Below are positions 17,649-26,389 of a stretch of 64,000 nucleotides of DNA, piece after piece. This DNA comes from Prosthecochloris ethylica (GTDB lineage: Bacteria > Bacteroidota > Chlorobiia > Chlorobiales > Chlorobiaceae): assembly GCF_015234275.1 (NCBI RefSeq), contig NZ_JADGII010000002.1; one strand, written 5' to 3'. The notes beneath the pieces were generated by a model. That model was not told the origin of the DNA and searched no databases. It saw only the letters and a list, made by a program, of their open reading frames with translations. The position numbers were made by a program, and so were the translations under genes. Positions within the stretch are counted from its first letter, which is position 1. Each line of letters starts with the position of its first letter.

Positions 17649-19337
17649 TTAGCTGAGATCGCGATTGATGCGGCGCGCAGCTTCCCCGGCCGCATCGTCA
17701 AACGGCAGAAATACCACATCCGCTCCCCTCTCCTTCAGCATCTCTTTTTCCTTCAGGCGCTGGGTGGAAACGGCGATGCGGCCGGGGAACCTGAGAGTTT
17801 TCAGTGCATCGATCAGGACCAGTCGCGGATCTTCATGCGTGAGGCCGAGTTCATGCTGTGAGACCGCTGAAATGACCCATTTCACCCCGTCGAGCGGCAG
17901 GCCGGCAAGAAATTCCTGGTCACTCGCGTCACCGTAGATAGCGTCATAACCCCGTTTTTTCCACTTTCGGACTTCATCGGGGTTGAAGTCGACCATGAGA
18001 ATGGCGTAGCCGCTTTTTTCAAGTTCACGAGCAACGGCGGTTCCGTAACGGCCGATACCGAAGAGTACGATATCGTAGCGCTTGTGTTCGATTTTCCCGG
18101 TTCCCTCCGCTTCTTCGCGTGCAGGCATGTTCTGTTCGAAAACACCCAGCACTGGTTCGAGCAGCCGGTAGAGCGAATGGGAATAGGTGATCATATACAC
18201 CGACAGGGCGATGGTAATCATGCCGACCAGCGTGACCAGCCCGATAGCCTCAGGCTGCAGATGCCCGAGATCCCTGCCCATGGCTATAAAGATAAGCGAG
18301 AATTCACTGATCTGTGCGACGGTCAGCCCTGCCAGGAAACCGGTTCTTTTGCGATACCCGAGCAGTCCCATGATGATCATCACGATCAGCGGGTTGCCGA
18401 CCAGCACGAACAGCGAGAACAGCAGTGCCGGAACCATCTGTGCTCCGAGCAGGCTCAAATCCAGGTTCATGCCGAGCGAAATGAAAAAGAAGAGCAGCAG
18501 AAAATCACGCAGTGAAGCCATGCGGGAGACTATGGATTCCCTGATGGGGGTCGAAGCCAGTGATACACCGGCAAGCAGGCCTCCCAGCTCCATGCTGAAG
18601 CCGAGAGCGTCACCCATCGATGCCAGAAACGCGGCCCATCCGAGCGCAAAGGTCACGAGCAGCTCCGGCGAACGTGCAAAACGGTCGACCAGGGGCGTTG
18701 CCAGGTAACGGATGAACACCGTGACGAACAGTACCATCAGCATTCCGTAGAGAACGATGCTTCCGATCTGCAGCAGCACACTCCCCTGTCCTGCATCACC
18801 GCTCTTGATGCCGAAAGCCGACAGCACCATCATGGCAACAACGACGACGATATCCTGGACGATCAGAAATCCGAGAGCGATCCGGCCATGCAGGGAATCC
18901 ACCTCTTTTTTATCGGACAGCAGCTTGACGATGATGATCGTGCTCGAAAAGGTCAGGGCCACGGCAACGTAGAGGGAGGTCACCATGTCGAGGCCGATCA
19001 GCTGGCCGATGAAAAAACCGATAACGGCCGTAAAGAGAACCTGGCCGAGGCCTGTGGCGAGAGAGACCATTCCCAGTGAGCGCACGAGCGATACATCCAG
19101 CTTGAGGCCGACGAGGAACAGCAGCAGGGCTATGCCGAGCTCCGCCATCAACTCGATATACTCATGCGACTGCACGATATCGAGTACGGAAGGACCCGCA
19201 AGAATGCCTGCCGCGATGAAGCTGACAATCATCGGCTGGCGCAGCAGCAGGCTCAGGAATCCGGTCAGGGCCGCAAGAACCAGCAGCGCGGTGATTTCGT
19301 AAAACGGGACGGTATGGATAAATGAAAGTTCCGGCAT
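17649..19337 (-). CDS. KefB-type (CPA2) cation:proton antiporter with TrkA-N domain
   Basis: A 562-residue protein. About 12 membrane helices (residues ~10-385) form a Na+/H+ exchanger domain typical of monovalent cation:proton antiporter-2 proteins (LRQPMIVSFIAAGILAGPS; ELGIALLLFLVGLKLDVS). It is followed by a cytoplasmic Rossmann TrkA-N (RCK) domain with VLFGIGRYGTAVARELEKSG and VDFNPDEVRKWKKRGYDAIY. These proteins usually export K+ or Na+ and are gated by nucleotides through the RCK domain. It is the first gene of the operon that continues with the Usp and P-type ATPase genes. Confidence 0.9.
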   Translation of the reverse strand: MPELSFIHTVPFYEITALLVLAALTGFLSLLLRQPMIVSFIAAGILAGPSVLDIVQSHEYIELMAELGIALLLFLVGLKLDVSLVRSLGMVSLATGLGQVLFTAVIGFFIGQLIGLDMVTSLYVAVALTFSSTIIIVKLLSDKKEVDSLHGRIALGFLIVQDIVVVVAMMVLSAFGIKSGDAGQGSVLLQIGSIVLYGMLMVLFVTVFIRYLATPLVDRFARSPELLVTFALGWAAFLASMGDALGFSMELGGLLAGVSLASTPIRESIVSRMASLRDFLLLFFFISLGMNLDLSLLGAQMVPALLFSLFVLVGNPLIVMIIMGLLGYRKRTGFLAGLTVAQISEFSLIFIAMGRDLGHLQPEAIGLVTLVGMITIALSVYMITYSHSLYRLLEPVLGVFEQNMPAREEAEGTGKIEHKRYDIVLFGIGRYGTAVARELEKSGYAILMVDFNPDEVRKWKKRGYDAIYGDASDQEFLAGLPLDGVKWVISAVSQHELGLTHEDPRLVLIDALKTLRFPGRIAVSTQRLKEKEMLKERGADVVFLPFDDAAGEAARRINRDLS

Positions 19338-19597
19338 CGATGTCAGAGGTTGAGCTTATTCTGATTCATTACGGTAACAACGGCAAGAGCTTAGCCATTC
19401 CTGCCGTCTGAATTTCATGGCAGTGAAAACTCTTTGAAAAAACAGGGATAAATGGTATTTTCCCGCCTATCTTTTTTTTCCCTCTCAGGCCTCCGCATCT
19501 GATTTTATCTGGGTTCCTGTTCATATCATGGTATGTCAGTCGCTCTGCCGCAGCGCAGGGCATGTGATGTATTGACACGAGAAAACGAAGAGTCGTT

Positions 19598-21085
19598 ATG
19601 CAGACAACATTGAAACAGCAATGGCTTTCAAACATACGCGGTGACGTGCTTTCCGGCCTTGTCGTGGCGTTGGCCCTCATTCCCGAGGCAATCGCCTTTT
19701 CCATTATTGCCGGCGTCGATCCCAAGGTGGGGTTGTATGCTTCGTTCAGCATCGCCGTGATCACCGCCTTCACCGGAGGCCGTCCGGGGATGATCTCCGC
19801 TGCCACCGGAGCTATGGCGCTTCTGATGGTCACACTCGTCAGGGAGCACGGACTGCAGTATCTGCTCGCGGCCACGCTCCTGACCGGTGCGTTTCAGATC
19901 GTGGCCGGGTACCTCAGGCTCGGCAATCTCATGCGGTTCGTCTCCCGGGCGGTGGTGACCGGGTTCGTCAATGCATTGGCGATCCTGATCTTTCTTGCCC
20001 AGCTGCCGGAGCTGACCAACGTGACCTGGCACGTCTATGCCATGACAGCCGCAGGGCTCGCCATTATCTACCTCTTCCCGATGCTGCCGGCTGTCGGCAA
20101 GGTTCTTCCCTCCCCTCTCGTCACCATCGTCTCGCTGACAGCGGTATCGATGATCCTGGGGCTGGACATCCGGACAGTCGGAGACATGGGTGAGCTGCCC
20201 GATGCCCTGCCGGTGTTCCTGCTTCCCGATGTCCCGCTGACGCTTTCGACCCTGCAGATCATTTTCCCGTACTCTCTGGCCCTGGCGGTGGTCGGCCTGC
20301 TCGAATCGATGATGACCGCGACCATCGTTGATGATCTTACCGATACCGGCAGCGACAAGAACCGCGAATGCAAGGCCCAGGGACTTGCAAACATCGGGGC
20401 CGGCCTGCTCGGCGGTATGGCCGGGTGTGCCATGATCGGCCAGTCGGTCATCAATATCAAGTCCGGAGGGCGCAGCCGTCTATCCACTCTCGTTGCAGGC
20501 GTTTTTCTGCTGCTGCTGATCGTCTTTCTCGATGAATGGCTTCGTCAGATCCCCATGGCCGCTCTCGTATCGGTAATGATCATGGTCTCGATCGGCACCT
20601 TTTCATGGGATTCGCTCGTCAAGCTCCGCACTTATCCCCTGTCGACGAACATCGTCATGGTGGCTACCGTCATCGTTGTGGTCGCTACGCACAACCTGGC
20701 AATCGGGGTGCTTGTTGGTATATTGCTTGCAGCCATGTTTTTCGCCAACAAGGTCGGCCACTACATGGCCGTCAGCACATCGGAGGTACGAGATGGCATG
20801 CGGACGTATACCGTCACCGGGCAGGTCTTTTTCGCCTCATCCGACAAGTTCAGCGAAGCTTTCGATTTCCGGGAGGCGCTCGACAAGGTCGTCATCGATC
20901 TCTCTCGTGCTCATTTCTGGGATATCAGTGCAGTTGCCGCGCTTGACAAGGTCGTTCTCAAGTTTCGTCGCGAAGGGACCGATGTCAGGCTGATCGGCAT
21001 GAATGAAGCCAGTTCGACCATCGTCGACCGGTTCGGGGTCCATGACAAACCTGAAGAAGTCGATAAAATTCTCGCAGGCCATTAA
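19598..21085 (+). CDS. SulP family anion transporter with STAS domain
   Basis: A 495-residue SLC26/SulP permease. The N-terminal signature GLVVALALIPEAIAFSIIAG is followed by GLYASFSIAVITAFTGGRPG and about 10-12 helices. The C-terminal STAS domain (about residues 400-490) contains VVIDLSRAHFWDISAVAALD. Family members carry sulfate, bicarbonate or other anions. The STAS region is followed after 12 nt by a universal stress protein gene, and the pairing of SulP and Usp suggests joint regulation of anion uptake. The specific anion is not predictable here. Confidence 0.9.
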   Translation: MQTTLKQQWLSNIRGDVLSGLVVALALIPEAIAFSIIAGVDPKVGLYASFSIAVITAFTGGRPGMISAATGAMALLMVTLVREHGLQYLLAATLLTGAFQIVAGYLRLGNLMRFVSRAVVTGFVNALAILIFLAQLPELTNVTWHVYAMTAAGLAIIYLFPMLPAVGKVLPSPLVTIVSLTAVSMILGLDIRTVGDMGELPDALPVFLLPDVPLTLSTLQIIFPYSLALAVVGLLESMMTATIVDDLTDTGSDKNRECKAQGLANIGAGLLGGMAGCAMIGQSVINIKSGGRSRLSTLVAGVFLLLLIVFLDEWLRQIPMAALVSVMIMVSIGTFSWDSLVKLRTYPLSTNIVMVATVIVVVATHNLAIGVLVGILLAAMFFANKVGHYMAVSTSEVRDGMRTYTVTGQVFFASSDKFSEAFDFREALDKVVIDLSRAHFWDISAVAALDKVVLKFRREGTDVRLIGMNEASSTIVDRFGVHDKPEEVDKILAGH

Positions 21086-21097
21086 GGAGGAATATCT

Positions 21098-21952
21098 ATG
21101 TCAAACGTCATTGCATGTATCGATGGATCAGCCGTCGCAGGATCCGTCAGCGACGCCGCAGCGTGGGCCGCTCGCCAGCTCGAGGCTCCGGCAGTTTTGC
21201 TGCACGTACTCGAAAAAACGGATCATCCGGTCAAAGGCGATCTTTCAGGAAGTATCGGGTTCGGATCACGGGAGCATCTGCTCGATGAACTGGTCGAACT
21301 CGAAGAGAAAAAAAGTCGTCTCGCGCTCGAACATGGCAAGCAGCTGCTCGAGGCGGCTGAAGCACGCGTCAAGAGCCTCTATGACGGGCAGGTCGACAAA
21401 CGCCAGCAGCACGGAAGCCTGCAGGAAACCCTCCAGGGCCTGCAGCCTCAAAGCCGCCTGCTGGTCATGGGGCGCCGGGGTGAAGCTCACAGTGATGTTC
21501 CCGACAGCATCGGCAGCAATATCGAAACGGTGGTGCGGACCATGCTGCGCCCGATCATGGTCGTGCTGCCGGATTTTCGCCCTCCGGAACGGTTCATGAT
21601 TGCCTACGACGCAAGCGATACAGCCCAGAAAGCCCTGGAAATGGTCGCCCGGAGCCCGTTGCTCAAGGGTCTGGAATGTCATGTGGTGATGGTCTGCTCG
21701 AATCCTCAGCCGGACAGCCGCCGCAGGATGGACGAGGCCTGCCGGCTGCTCGAACGTTCAGGGTTCGATGTACGGAAACAGTTGCTCGAGGGAGAGGTGA
21801 TCAATGCGCTGCACAGCTACCAGGAGGAGCACGGCATTGGCCTGATGGTCATGGGTGCGTACGGTCACTCGCGGATACGCCAGTTCCTGGTTGGCAGCAA
21901 TACCACGAAAATGGTCAGCTCGAGCCGCATACCGCTTCTCCTGCTTCGATGA
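21098..21952 (+). CDS. Universal stress protein, tandem UspA domains
   Basis: A 284-residue protein with two Usp modules: the first opens MSNVIACIDGSAVAGSV and contains RLLVMGRRGEAHSDV; the second opens RFMIAYDASDTAQKALEM and ends with GLMVMGAYGHSRIRQFLVG followed by the SRIPLLLLR strand. The second half keeps the ATP-binding glycine pattern. The gene has an ideal AAGGAGGAATATCT ribosome-binding site 12 nt behind the SulP stop codon, so the two form one transcription unit. Confidence 0.9.
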   Translation: MSNVIACIDGSAVAGSVSDAAAWAARQLEAPAVLLHVLEKTDHPVKGDLSGSIGFGSREHLLDELVELEEKKSRLALEHGKQLLEAAEARVKSLYDGQVDKRQQHGSLQETLQGLQPQSRLLVMGRRGEAHSDVPDSIGSNIETVVRTMLRPIMVVLPDFRPPERFMIAYDASDTAQKALEMVARSPLLKGLECHVVMVCSNPQPDSRRRMDEACRLLERSGFDVRKQLLEGEVINALHSYQEEHGIGLMVMGAYGHSRIRQFLVGSNTTKMVSSSRIPLLLLR

Positions 21953-21987
21953 CGCACGTCAAGCTGTGAGCTGCAGGGTAAGGAAGG

Positions 21988-22551
21988 TTACATGTAAAAA
22001 ATGTGACGCCCGATCGTGGCGATCTGCATCTTTCCGCCGGACCAGTAGGGGTCGACATAGTCGGCATGGTAATGAGTGGCGTCCTTGAGCTCACGCGCAA
22101 TCGGCAGGTCGGGGTTCAGCATCACCTCCGCTGCGGCAGCTTTCGCCCGTTTCCAGGCCTCCCTGTCCCTGACCCTGTCAGACAAACCGTCCCAGAACCA
22201 GCTGAACTGCTTGTAATCCTTCACTACCCCTTCGATGGTATCAGGGTAATGGGGTGAGCGAACGCGGTTCATGGTGACGACGCCGACAGCCAGCATGCCA
22301 TCCCAGGACTCACCTCTCGCTTCATGGTAGATATTACGTGCCAGCCATTCGAGTTCACGGCTGGTAATGGATTCAACGTAGTCATTGTACTGATGACCCG
22401 TTTTCTCGGCGTGGTGGGGAGATATCAGGTTTTTCATGACAAGCCCCATGGAAAACAACCCTACAACAACCACCGCTCCCTTGAGGGTCGTCGCCGGCTT
22501 TTCCCTGAGCACCTGCATGTGCTTCTGAACGAGATCCTTGAGTGTATTCAT
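21988..22551 (-). CDS. Membrane-anchored SleB-type cell wall hydrolase
   Basis: A 187-residue protein with an N-terminal membrane anchor (about residues 18-35, KGAVVVVGLFSMGLVMKNL). A SleB/CwlJ hydrolase domain follows, with ELEWLARNIYHEARGES (catalytic Glu of the family), MLAVGVVTMNRVRSPHYP and FSWFWDG. SleB-type enzymes are lytic amidase/transglycosylase-like proteins first known from spore cortex, but they are common in non-sporulating Gram-negatives, where they act on peptidoglycan. The ATG at 22551 follows AGGGAGCGT; an upstream in-frame start at 22572 is less likely. Confidence 0.85.
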   Translation of the reverse strand: MNTLKDLVQKHMQVLREKPATTLKGAVVVVGLFSMGLVMKNLISPHHAEKTGHQYNDYVESITSRELEWLARNIYHEARGESWDGMLAVGVVTMNRVRSPHYPDTIEGVVKDYKQFSWFWDGLSDRVRDREAWKRAKAAAAEVMLNPDLPIARELKDATHYHADYVDPYWSGGKMQIATIGRHIFYM

Positions 22552-22656
22552 ACGCTCCCTTTTTGATAACAAGAACTATCTACGAGGGAAAACAGTACAA
22601 AAAAACTAATGGTTCCTTCCTGAAGATACACCCTTCATACATCAGAGGCAAAAAAA

Positions 22657-23721
22657 TCAGCTGTCCTCTTTGACGAGTGCCTTGTAATCGATGGCGAGAA
22701 GCGGCTTGTAATGGTCGAGGTCCGCGAGGATTTCACCCACGCCCTTGATGACGTCGGTCATCGGGTCGTCACTGGTGACGACCGGGAGTGTGGTTTCCTC
22801 CTGGATGCGTTTGTTGAGCCCCTTGAGCTGCGAGCCTCCGCCGGTGAGGTAGATACCCTTTTCGAGGATATCGATCGCCAGTTCGGGTTTGACGATCAGA
22901 GCTTCGATATGTTTCCTGATAGCGGCAATCATCTGGCTCACGAGGTGATCGACCGAATCGTTCAGGGGACGTGAATCAACGGTGATTGTTTCCGGCAGGC
23001 CGGTACCGACGTTCATTCCCTGTACGGTCATCGTGCTGTTTTCGTCCTTGTCGTACACGCACACTGACTGCAGCTTGAGATTCTCCGCCGCATAGTCGCT
23101 GATGGCGAGGTTATAGCGATTACGGAAAAACTGGATGATGCGGCTGTTGAAATCAGTGCCGGCAATCCTGAGAGACTCACCCGACGCAATACCTCCAAGG
23201 GTGATGACGGCGATATCGCTGGTTCCGCCGCCGATATCAATCACCATGTGGCCTGTCGCCGCAAACGGATCGAGCCCGAGGCCGATGGCTGCGGCGACAG
23301 GTTCGGCGATAAACGCAATCTCCTTGACGCCGACTTTTTCGGCTGCATCGAGTACGGCGCGTTTTTCAACAGGGGTAATGCCAAGCGGAACACTCACAAT
23401 CAATCGGCGCAACCCGAATACCGAGCGGGTTGCCACCTTGCTGATCATGGTTCTGACCATCACCGTGGTTGCCTCGTAATCGGCAATCACGCCGCTCGCG
23501 ATCGGGCGGACCGTAACAATGCCGGGATGAACTTTTTCGTGAATATCCAGGGCTTCCTGTCCGACGGCGATAACATTGCCGGTTCCGCGTTCCTTGGCGA
23601 CCATCGAAGGTTCGTTCAGAACGATGCCCTTCTCCTGATGGTAGAGAAGAATATTTGCCGTGCCGAGATCAAGCCCGATATCGACAGGGCTGGTCATGTT
23701 CAGATATTCGAGAAGGCTCAT
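22657..23721 (-). CDS. mreB: MreB/Mbl family rod-shape actin homologue
   Basis: A 354-residue actin-fold ATPase. Phosphate-1 is IGLDLGTANILLYHQEKG, the connecting strand is PIASGVIADYEATTVM, phosphate-2 is MVIDIGGGTSDIAVITLGG and the adenosine motif is IYLTGGGSQLKGL. It polymerises under the inner membrane to guide cell-wall growth. The length is slightly above the usual ~340-347, and the short N-terminal tail (MSLLEYLNMTSP) differs from classic MreB, so it may be a paralogue (Mbl-like). No mreC/mreD is adjacent. Confidence 0.88.
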   Translation of the reverse strand: MSLLEYLNMTSPVDIGLDLGTANILLYHQEKGIVLNEPSMVAKERGTGNVIAVGQEALDIHEKVHPGIVTVRPIASGVIADYEATTVMVRTMISKVATRSVFGLRRLIVSVPLGITPVEKRAVLDAAEKVGVKEIAFIAEPVAAAIGLGLDPFAATGHMVIDIGGGTSDIAVITLGGIASGESLRIAGTDFNSRIIQFFRNRYNLAISDYAAENLKLQSVCVYDKDENSTMTVQGMNVGTGLPETITVDSRPLNDSVDHLVSQMIAAIRKHIEALIVKPELAIDILEKGIYLTGGGSQLKGLNKRIQEETTLPVVTSDDPMTDVIKGVGEILADLDHYKPLLAIDYKALVKEDS

Positions 23722-23927
23722 ACGTCAAAATTCTTGGAGATACTCCTGTGTGTTATGTGAACCGGCAGTCGGGCGTAAGTGAACCGACAGTAAAAATCGG
23801 TAGCAATGTAGCACTATTTATATTAATTTTTTGCCCTTATTGCGATCTCGATCGTGATTTTTTATCGTATCCCGTCATATGCTCACCGGAATATATCACT
23901 TCTTCTTTATTTTTCCCTGAAAAGCAG

Positions 23928-23959
23928 AAAGGCCGCCCGTCATTACCGGACAGCCTTTT
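23928..23959 (-). terminator. Putative terminator after the Spy-like gene
   Basis: The stem AAAGGC-CGCCCG / CGG-ACA-GCCTTTT has one or two mismatches and a 6-nt loop. On the minus strand it is followed by pyrimidine-rich CTTTCTGCTTTT. It lies 39 nt after the end of the Spy-like gene and upstream of mreB. Confidence 0.55.
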
Positions 23960-23997
23960 GCCTCTGTTCATGGCAAGCTGAGCATGATGTTTCTGCA

Positions 23998-24459
23998 TTA
24001 TCTGCGCGGTATCGTAGTCATCATCAGGTGCCTGCTGTCCATCAGCTTTTTCTGTTCATCGGTTAACAAGCTTCTCAGGAATACGAGAGACCTGATACGC
24101 TGCATCGTCATCCTTGCGTGGACGTCTCCAATCCGGACTGATAAATCCTCAAGGTTTTTCATGTCCGGTTTCTCGGAAAATGCAGACTGTGCCATCTCGG
24201 CATGAAGCAGGTCAAGCTCCGAACGTAACCTGATCATCGTTTTGCGCCTTTCCATCTTATCCTTTTTCAAACGCTCGACCTGCTGTGCCGAAAGCTCAAG
24301 ATCATCAAACAGTTTCCTGGACTCTGCATGCCCTGTTGCTCGTCCTTCCGATTTCGGTCCATGATAACCGGGGTTTCCTCCCGGTTCTGCATGGCCTGCA
24401 ATGACAGGCATTAACATTAACATGCCCGCGAGAGCAAAAGTTCTGACAGTACGTTTCAT
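23998..24459 (-). CDS. Spy/CpxP-like periplasmic LTxxQ protein
   Basis: A 153-residue protein with a signal peptide (MKRTVRTFALAGMLMLMPVI, cleavage likely after AGHA). The helical body carries two LTxxQ-like motifs, LSAQQVERLKK and LTDEQKKLMD, as in the envelope-stress chaperones Spy, CpxP and ZraP. The ATG at 24459 is preceded by GAGAGGACGAC; an earlier ATG at 24486 would put nine polar residues before the signal peptide. It is the third gene of the ECF sigma operon, which fits an envelope stress response. Confidence 0.8.
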   Translation of the reverse strand: MKRTVRTFALAGMLMLMPVIAGHAEPGGNPGYHGPKSEGRATGHAESRKLFDDLELSAQQVERLKKDKMERRKTMIRLRSELDLLHAEMAQSAFSEKPDMKNLEDLSVRIGDVHARMTMQRIRSLVFLRSLLTDEQKKLMDSRHLMMTTIPRR

Positions 24460-24498
24460 TGTCGTCCTCTCTCCGATTGTTTTCATTCACAAAAAACG

Positions 24499-24966
24499 TC
24501 AATCAACAAGATAAGGCGTAACAGCTTCCGGGATGCCGTACGAGGTATAGCTGAATTCCTCCGTGTATCCGGCAAGCATGTTTCCCAGGCCGAGCTCTCC
24601 CCAGTCTTCGGCATATGAACTGAGCAGATCGTCCCTTGACATGGACTGATTCCCTGTGTTGAGCAGGAACGGCGCTGAAGAAAGCATGGCAATCAGCACC
24701 GCTGCGGCGGCGGCCGGTTTGGCCCACCTGCTGAATACGAGCCTCAGGCCGGGTTGACGCGCGGCGGCCCGCATGACCTCTTCGATCATATCTGGCGCAT
24801 CATGCTCTGAAGCCATCAGTGCCCCGGCAGCCTCCTTCATCAGCTGTCGCTCCCGTCTGCAGTGTTCGCACTGCTCGAGATGCCGGTGAAGAAGATGAAG
24901 CTCTTCATCAGTGCATAATCCGAGTGCTTCGTCCGCCAGCAGTCGTTCGGTGTCCTGACAATTCAT
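24499..24966 (-). CDS. Zinc-finger anti-sigma factor
   Basis: A 155-residue protein with an N-terminal zinc-binding anti-sigma motif HRHLEQCEHC (His29-x3-Cys33-x2-Cys36, with Cys18 or His24/27 as possible fourth ligand) and one membrane helix (about residues 83-102). A periplasmic tail of about 50 residues follows. This is the zf-HC2 layout of membrane-bound anti-sigma factors that hold an ECF sigma until a signal arrives. It overlaps the sigma gene by 4 nt, so the two proteins are made together. The periplasmic part resembles no sensor I know. Confidence 0.88.
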   Translation of the reverse strand: MNCQDTERLLADEALGLCTDEELHLLHRHLEQCEHCRRERQLMKEAAGALMASEHDAPDMIEEVMRAAARQPGLRLVFSRWAKPAAAAAVLIAMLSSAPFLLNTGNQSMSRDDLLSSYAEDWGELGLGNMLAGYTEEFSYTSYGIPEAVTPYLVD

Positions 24967-25508
24967 CGCTCCGCTCCTCTTGTTGTTGTATACAGTTGCT
25001 TGAAGGCTATCAGCCCTCGTCGTAAACGGGTCTTTACGGTCCCCACCGGTATATCCAGCGCTTCGGCGATTTCTTCAAGTTTCAGGTCCGCTTCGAAGCG
25101 AAGCAGAAGGCACTCCCGGTAATCCGGCTTCAGCTGCTCCAGCAGTTCCTGCACGGTCGATCGTTCCTCCTGCTCGATCAAGAGCGTTTCTGCCGTCTGC
25201 TCCACTGGATCGGGCTCGACATGTTCTGAGGTTACCGTGAATTTGCGCCGCCTCAGTTTTCCCCTTCCAAGGTTGAACGCAAGCTGAAAAAACCATGGCT
25301 GGAAAGGTCTTGCAGAATCATACTTGTCACGTTTCTGCCAGGCATGCAGGAATACGTCCTGTGCAAAATCCTTCGCGTCATCAGGATTTCCGAGCAGTTT
25401 CAGCCCGATTCTGAACATCGTGTGCTGATAGGAGGAGACTATCTCTCGCAACGCATCGAGATCTCCCTTCCGGAACCGTTGTGAAATGTCAAGATCGATT
25501 TCTGGCAT
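24963..25508 (-). CDS. ECF-type RNA polymerase sigma factor
   Basis: A 181-residue sigma-70 family protein with region 2 (FRIGLKLLGNPDDAKDFAQD, then VFLHAWQKRDKYD) and region 4 (LLRFEADLKLEEIAEALDI, PVGTVKTRLRRG). Regions 1 and 3 are absent, as in ECF factors. The ATG at 25508 is chosen; a GTG at 25514 would add two residues. There is no Shine-Dalgarno. The candidate autoregulated promoter at 25525-25554 predicts a leader of only about 10 nt, so the message may be nearly leaderless. The operon continues with the anti-sigma and Spy-like genes. Confidence 0.92.
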   Translation of the reverse strand: MPEIDLDISQRFRKGDLDALREIVSSYQHTMFRIGLKLLGNPDDAKDFAQDVFLHAWQKRDKYDSARPFQPWFFQLAFNLGRGKLRRRKFTVTSEHVEPDPVEQTAETLLIEQEERSTVQELLEQLKPDYRECLLLRFEADLKLEEIAEALDIPVGTVKTRLRRGLIAFKQLYTTTRGAER

Positions 25509-25524
25509 CAGCACTTTTTTTCAG

Positions 25525-25554
25525 TACTACGCATGAAACGCTGGAAAGGTTTCA
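25525..25554 (-). promoter_or_regulatory. Putative ECF sigma promoter (autoregulation)
   Basis: On the minus strand TGAAACCTTT, 13 nt, CGTAGTA. The same boxes with identical spacing recur at 26125-26154. The pattern resembles the SigW class of ECF promoters (TGAAAC ... CGTA). The region also forms a 9-bp inverted repeat, GCATGAAAC/GTTTCATGC, at 25531-25557. Confidence 0.7.
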
Positions 25555-25723
25555 TGCTCTCAGGATTCGGCAGATGTTGCGCGTTTGTGTTGATCTTGTC
25601 TTGTTATTCGTATTATAATCTGCTATAAATAATATCTTATTATAAGAATTATATTTATTCGCAGATAAGGCAGCATGCCTGCCGGCATTCAGCATCTGTA
25701 CCCTCACAGACGTCCGGATCATT

Positions 25724-26062
25724 CTACCTGTACCGCCAGTGTCCGGGATGCCACCGTCCGGACGGCGTTCTCCATCCGGGAATCCAGACAGCGTTCCTGT
25801 GGCGCGGAGCTTTCAGGGCTTTCCAGTGTCCGCGCACCCAGTGCCCGCGACGGTTATAATGAGCGGGCACCCATACTCGCTGGCGCTGTGGAGGACCTAC
25901 GTATTTCCAGTGTCCCCTGATGACGACGCCGCTGGAAACAGTATAGGGTGCTACCCAGACAAAACCTGGGCCGGGGTGAACCGGACGGTTGACCACGCAC
26001 GACTGGAGGGGGAAAACAAGAACCAGGCAGAGCAGCAGCGAGCGGACTGGTACATTTTTCAT
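25724..26062 (-). CDS. YXWGXW-repeat-like lipoprotein
   Basis: A 112-residue protein with a lipoprotein signal peptide (lipobox LQSC around residue 22). The body is rich in Trp, His, Arg and Pro and has about four short repeats of the form V-W-x-P-x-x-x-x-x-x-G-x-W (e.g. VWVPAHYNRRGHWVRGHW, VWIPGWRTPSGRWHPGHW). It resembles the YXWGXW repeat family of small envelope proteins of unknown role. The start follows GGAGGAG. The upstream sequence carries an ECF-type promoter matching that of the neighbouring sigma gene, so it is probably part of the same envelope-stress regulon. Confidence 0.72.
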   Translation of the reverse strand: MKNVPVRSLLLCLVLVFPLQSCVVNRPVHPGPGFVWVAPYTVSSGVVIRGHWKYVGPPQRQRVWVPAHYNRRGHWVRGHWKALKAPRHRNAVWIPGWRTPSGRWHPGHWRYR

Positions 26063-26124
26063 GATGACACTCCTCCGGGGGAATGGTTGGAAAACGTCGC
26101 CTTTTGAGCAGGAACTCTTTCCTG

Positions 26125-26154
26125 TACTATGCCTGATCCGTCACAAAGGTTTCA
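26125..26154 (-). promoter_or_regulatory. Putative ECF sigma promoter of the YXWGXW gene
   Basis: Minus strand TGAAACCTTT, 13 nt, CATAGTA: nine to ten identical bases at -35 and one mismatch at -10 compared with the site before the sigma gene, with the same spacer. The -35 box overlaps the 3' end of the PqqD-like gene, and the predicted leader to the ATG at 26062 is about 56 nt. Confidence 0.65.
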
Positions 26155-26389
26155 CATAGTGTTCTCTGACCAGTATCTCGATAATCTTTTCCACTTCTGA
26201 CGATTCTATCCCTGTCCGGTAAGAGATTTCCCCGGGAGAAAGCGGAGTGTCATCGAGAAGAGAGAGAACCATGCAGGTAAACACTGTGATCATCATGGCT
26301 TTTTTCCGGTGAGCATGAAAAACGACTCCTGTATCGAGCGCTTCTTCAAAACGGTAGATCACATGCTTTTCAATAGTGTATCGCGTCAT
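26141..26389 (-). CDS. Small PqqD/RRE-like winged-helix protein
   Basis: An 82-residue protein, last gene of the radical SAM operon. A beta-rich N-terminus with GVVFHAHRKKAMMITVFTCM is followed by a helix-turn-helix-like part (LSPGEISYRTGIESSEVEKI). This matches the size and order of PqqD-like RiPP recognition elements, which bind leader peptides and present them to radical SAM enzymes. The assignment is by pattern, not by strong identity; a small DNA-binding winged helix is the alternative. The start codon overlaps the stop of the preceding radical SAM gene (TGATG) and has an AAAGGAGATC ribosome-binding site. Confidence 0.55.
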   Translation of the reverse strand: MTRYTIEKHVIYRFEEALDTGVVFHAHRKKAMMITVFTCMVLSLLDDTPLSPGEISYRTGIESSEVEKIIEILVREHYVKPL

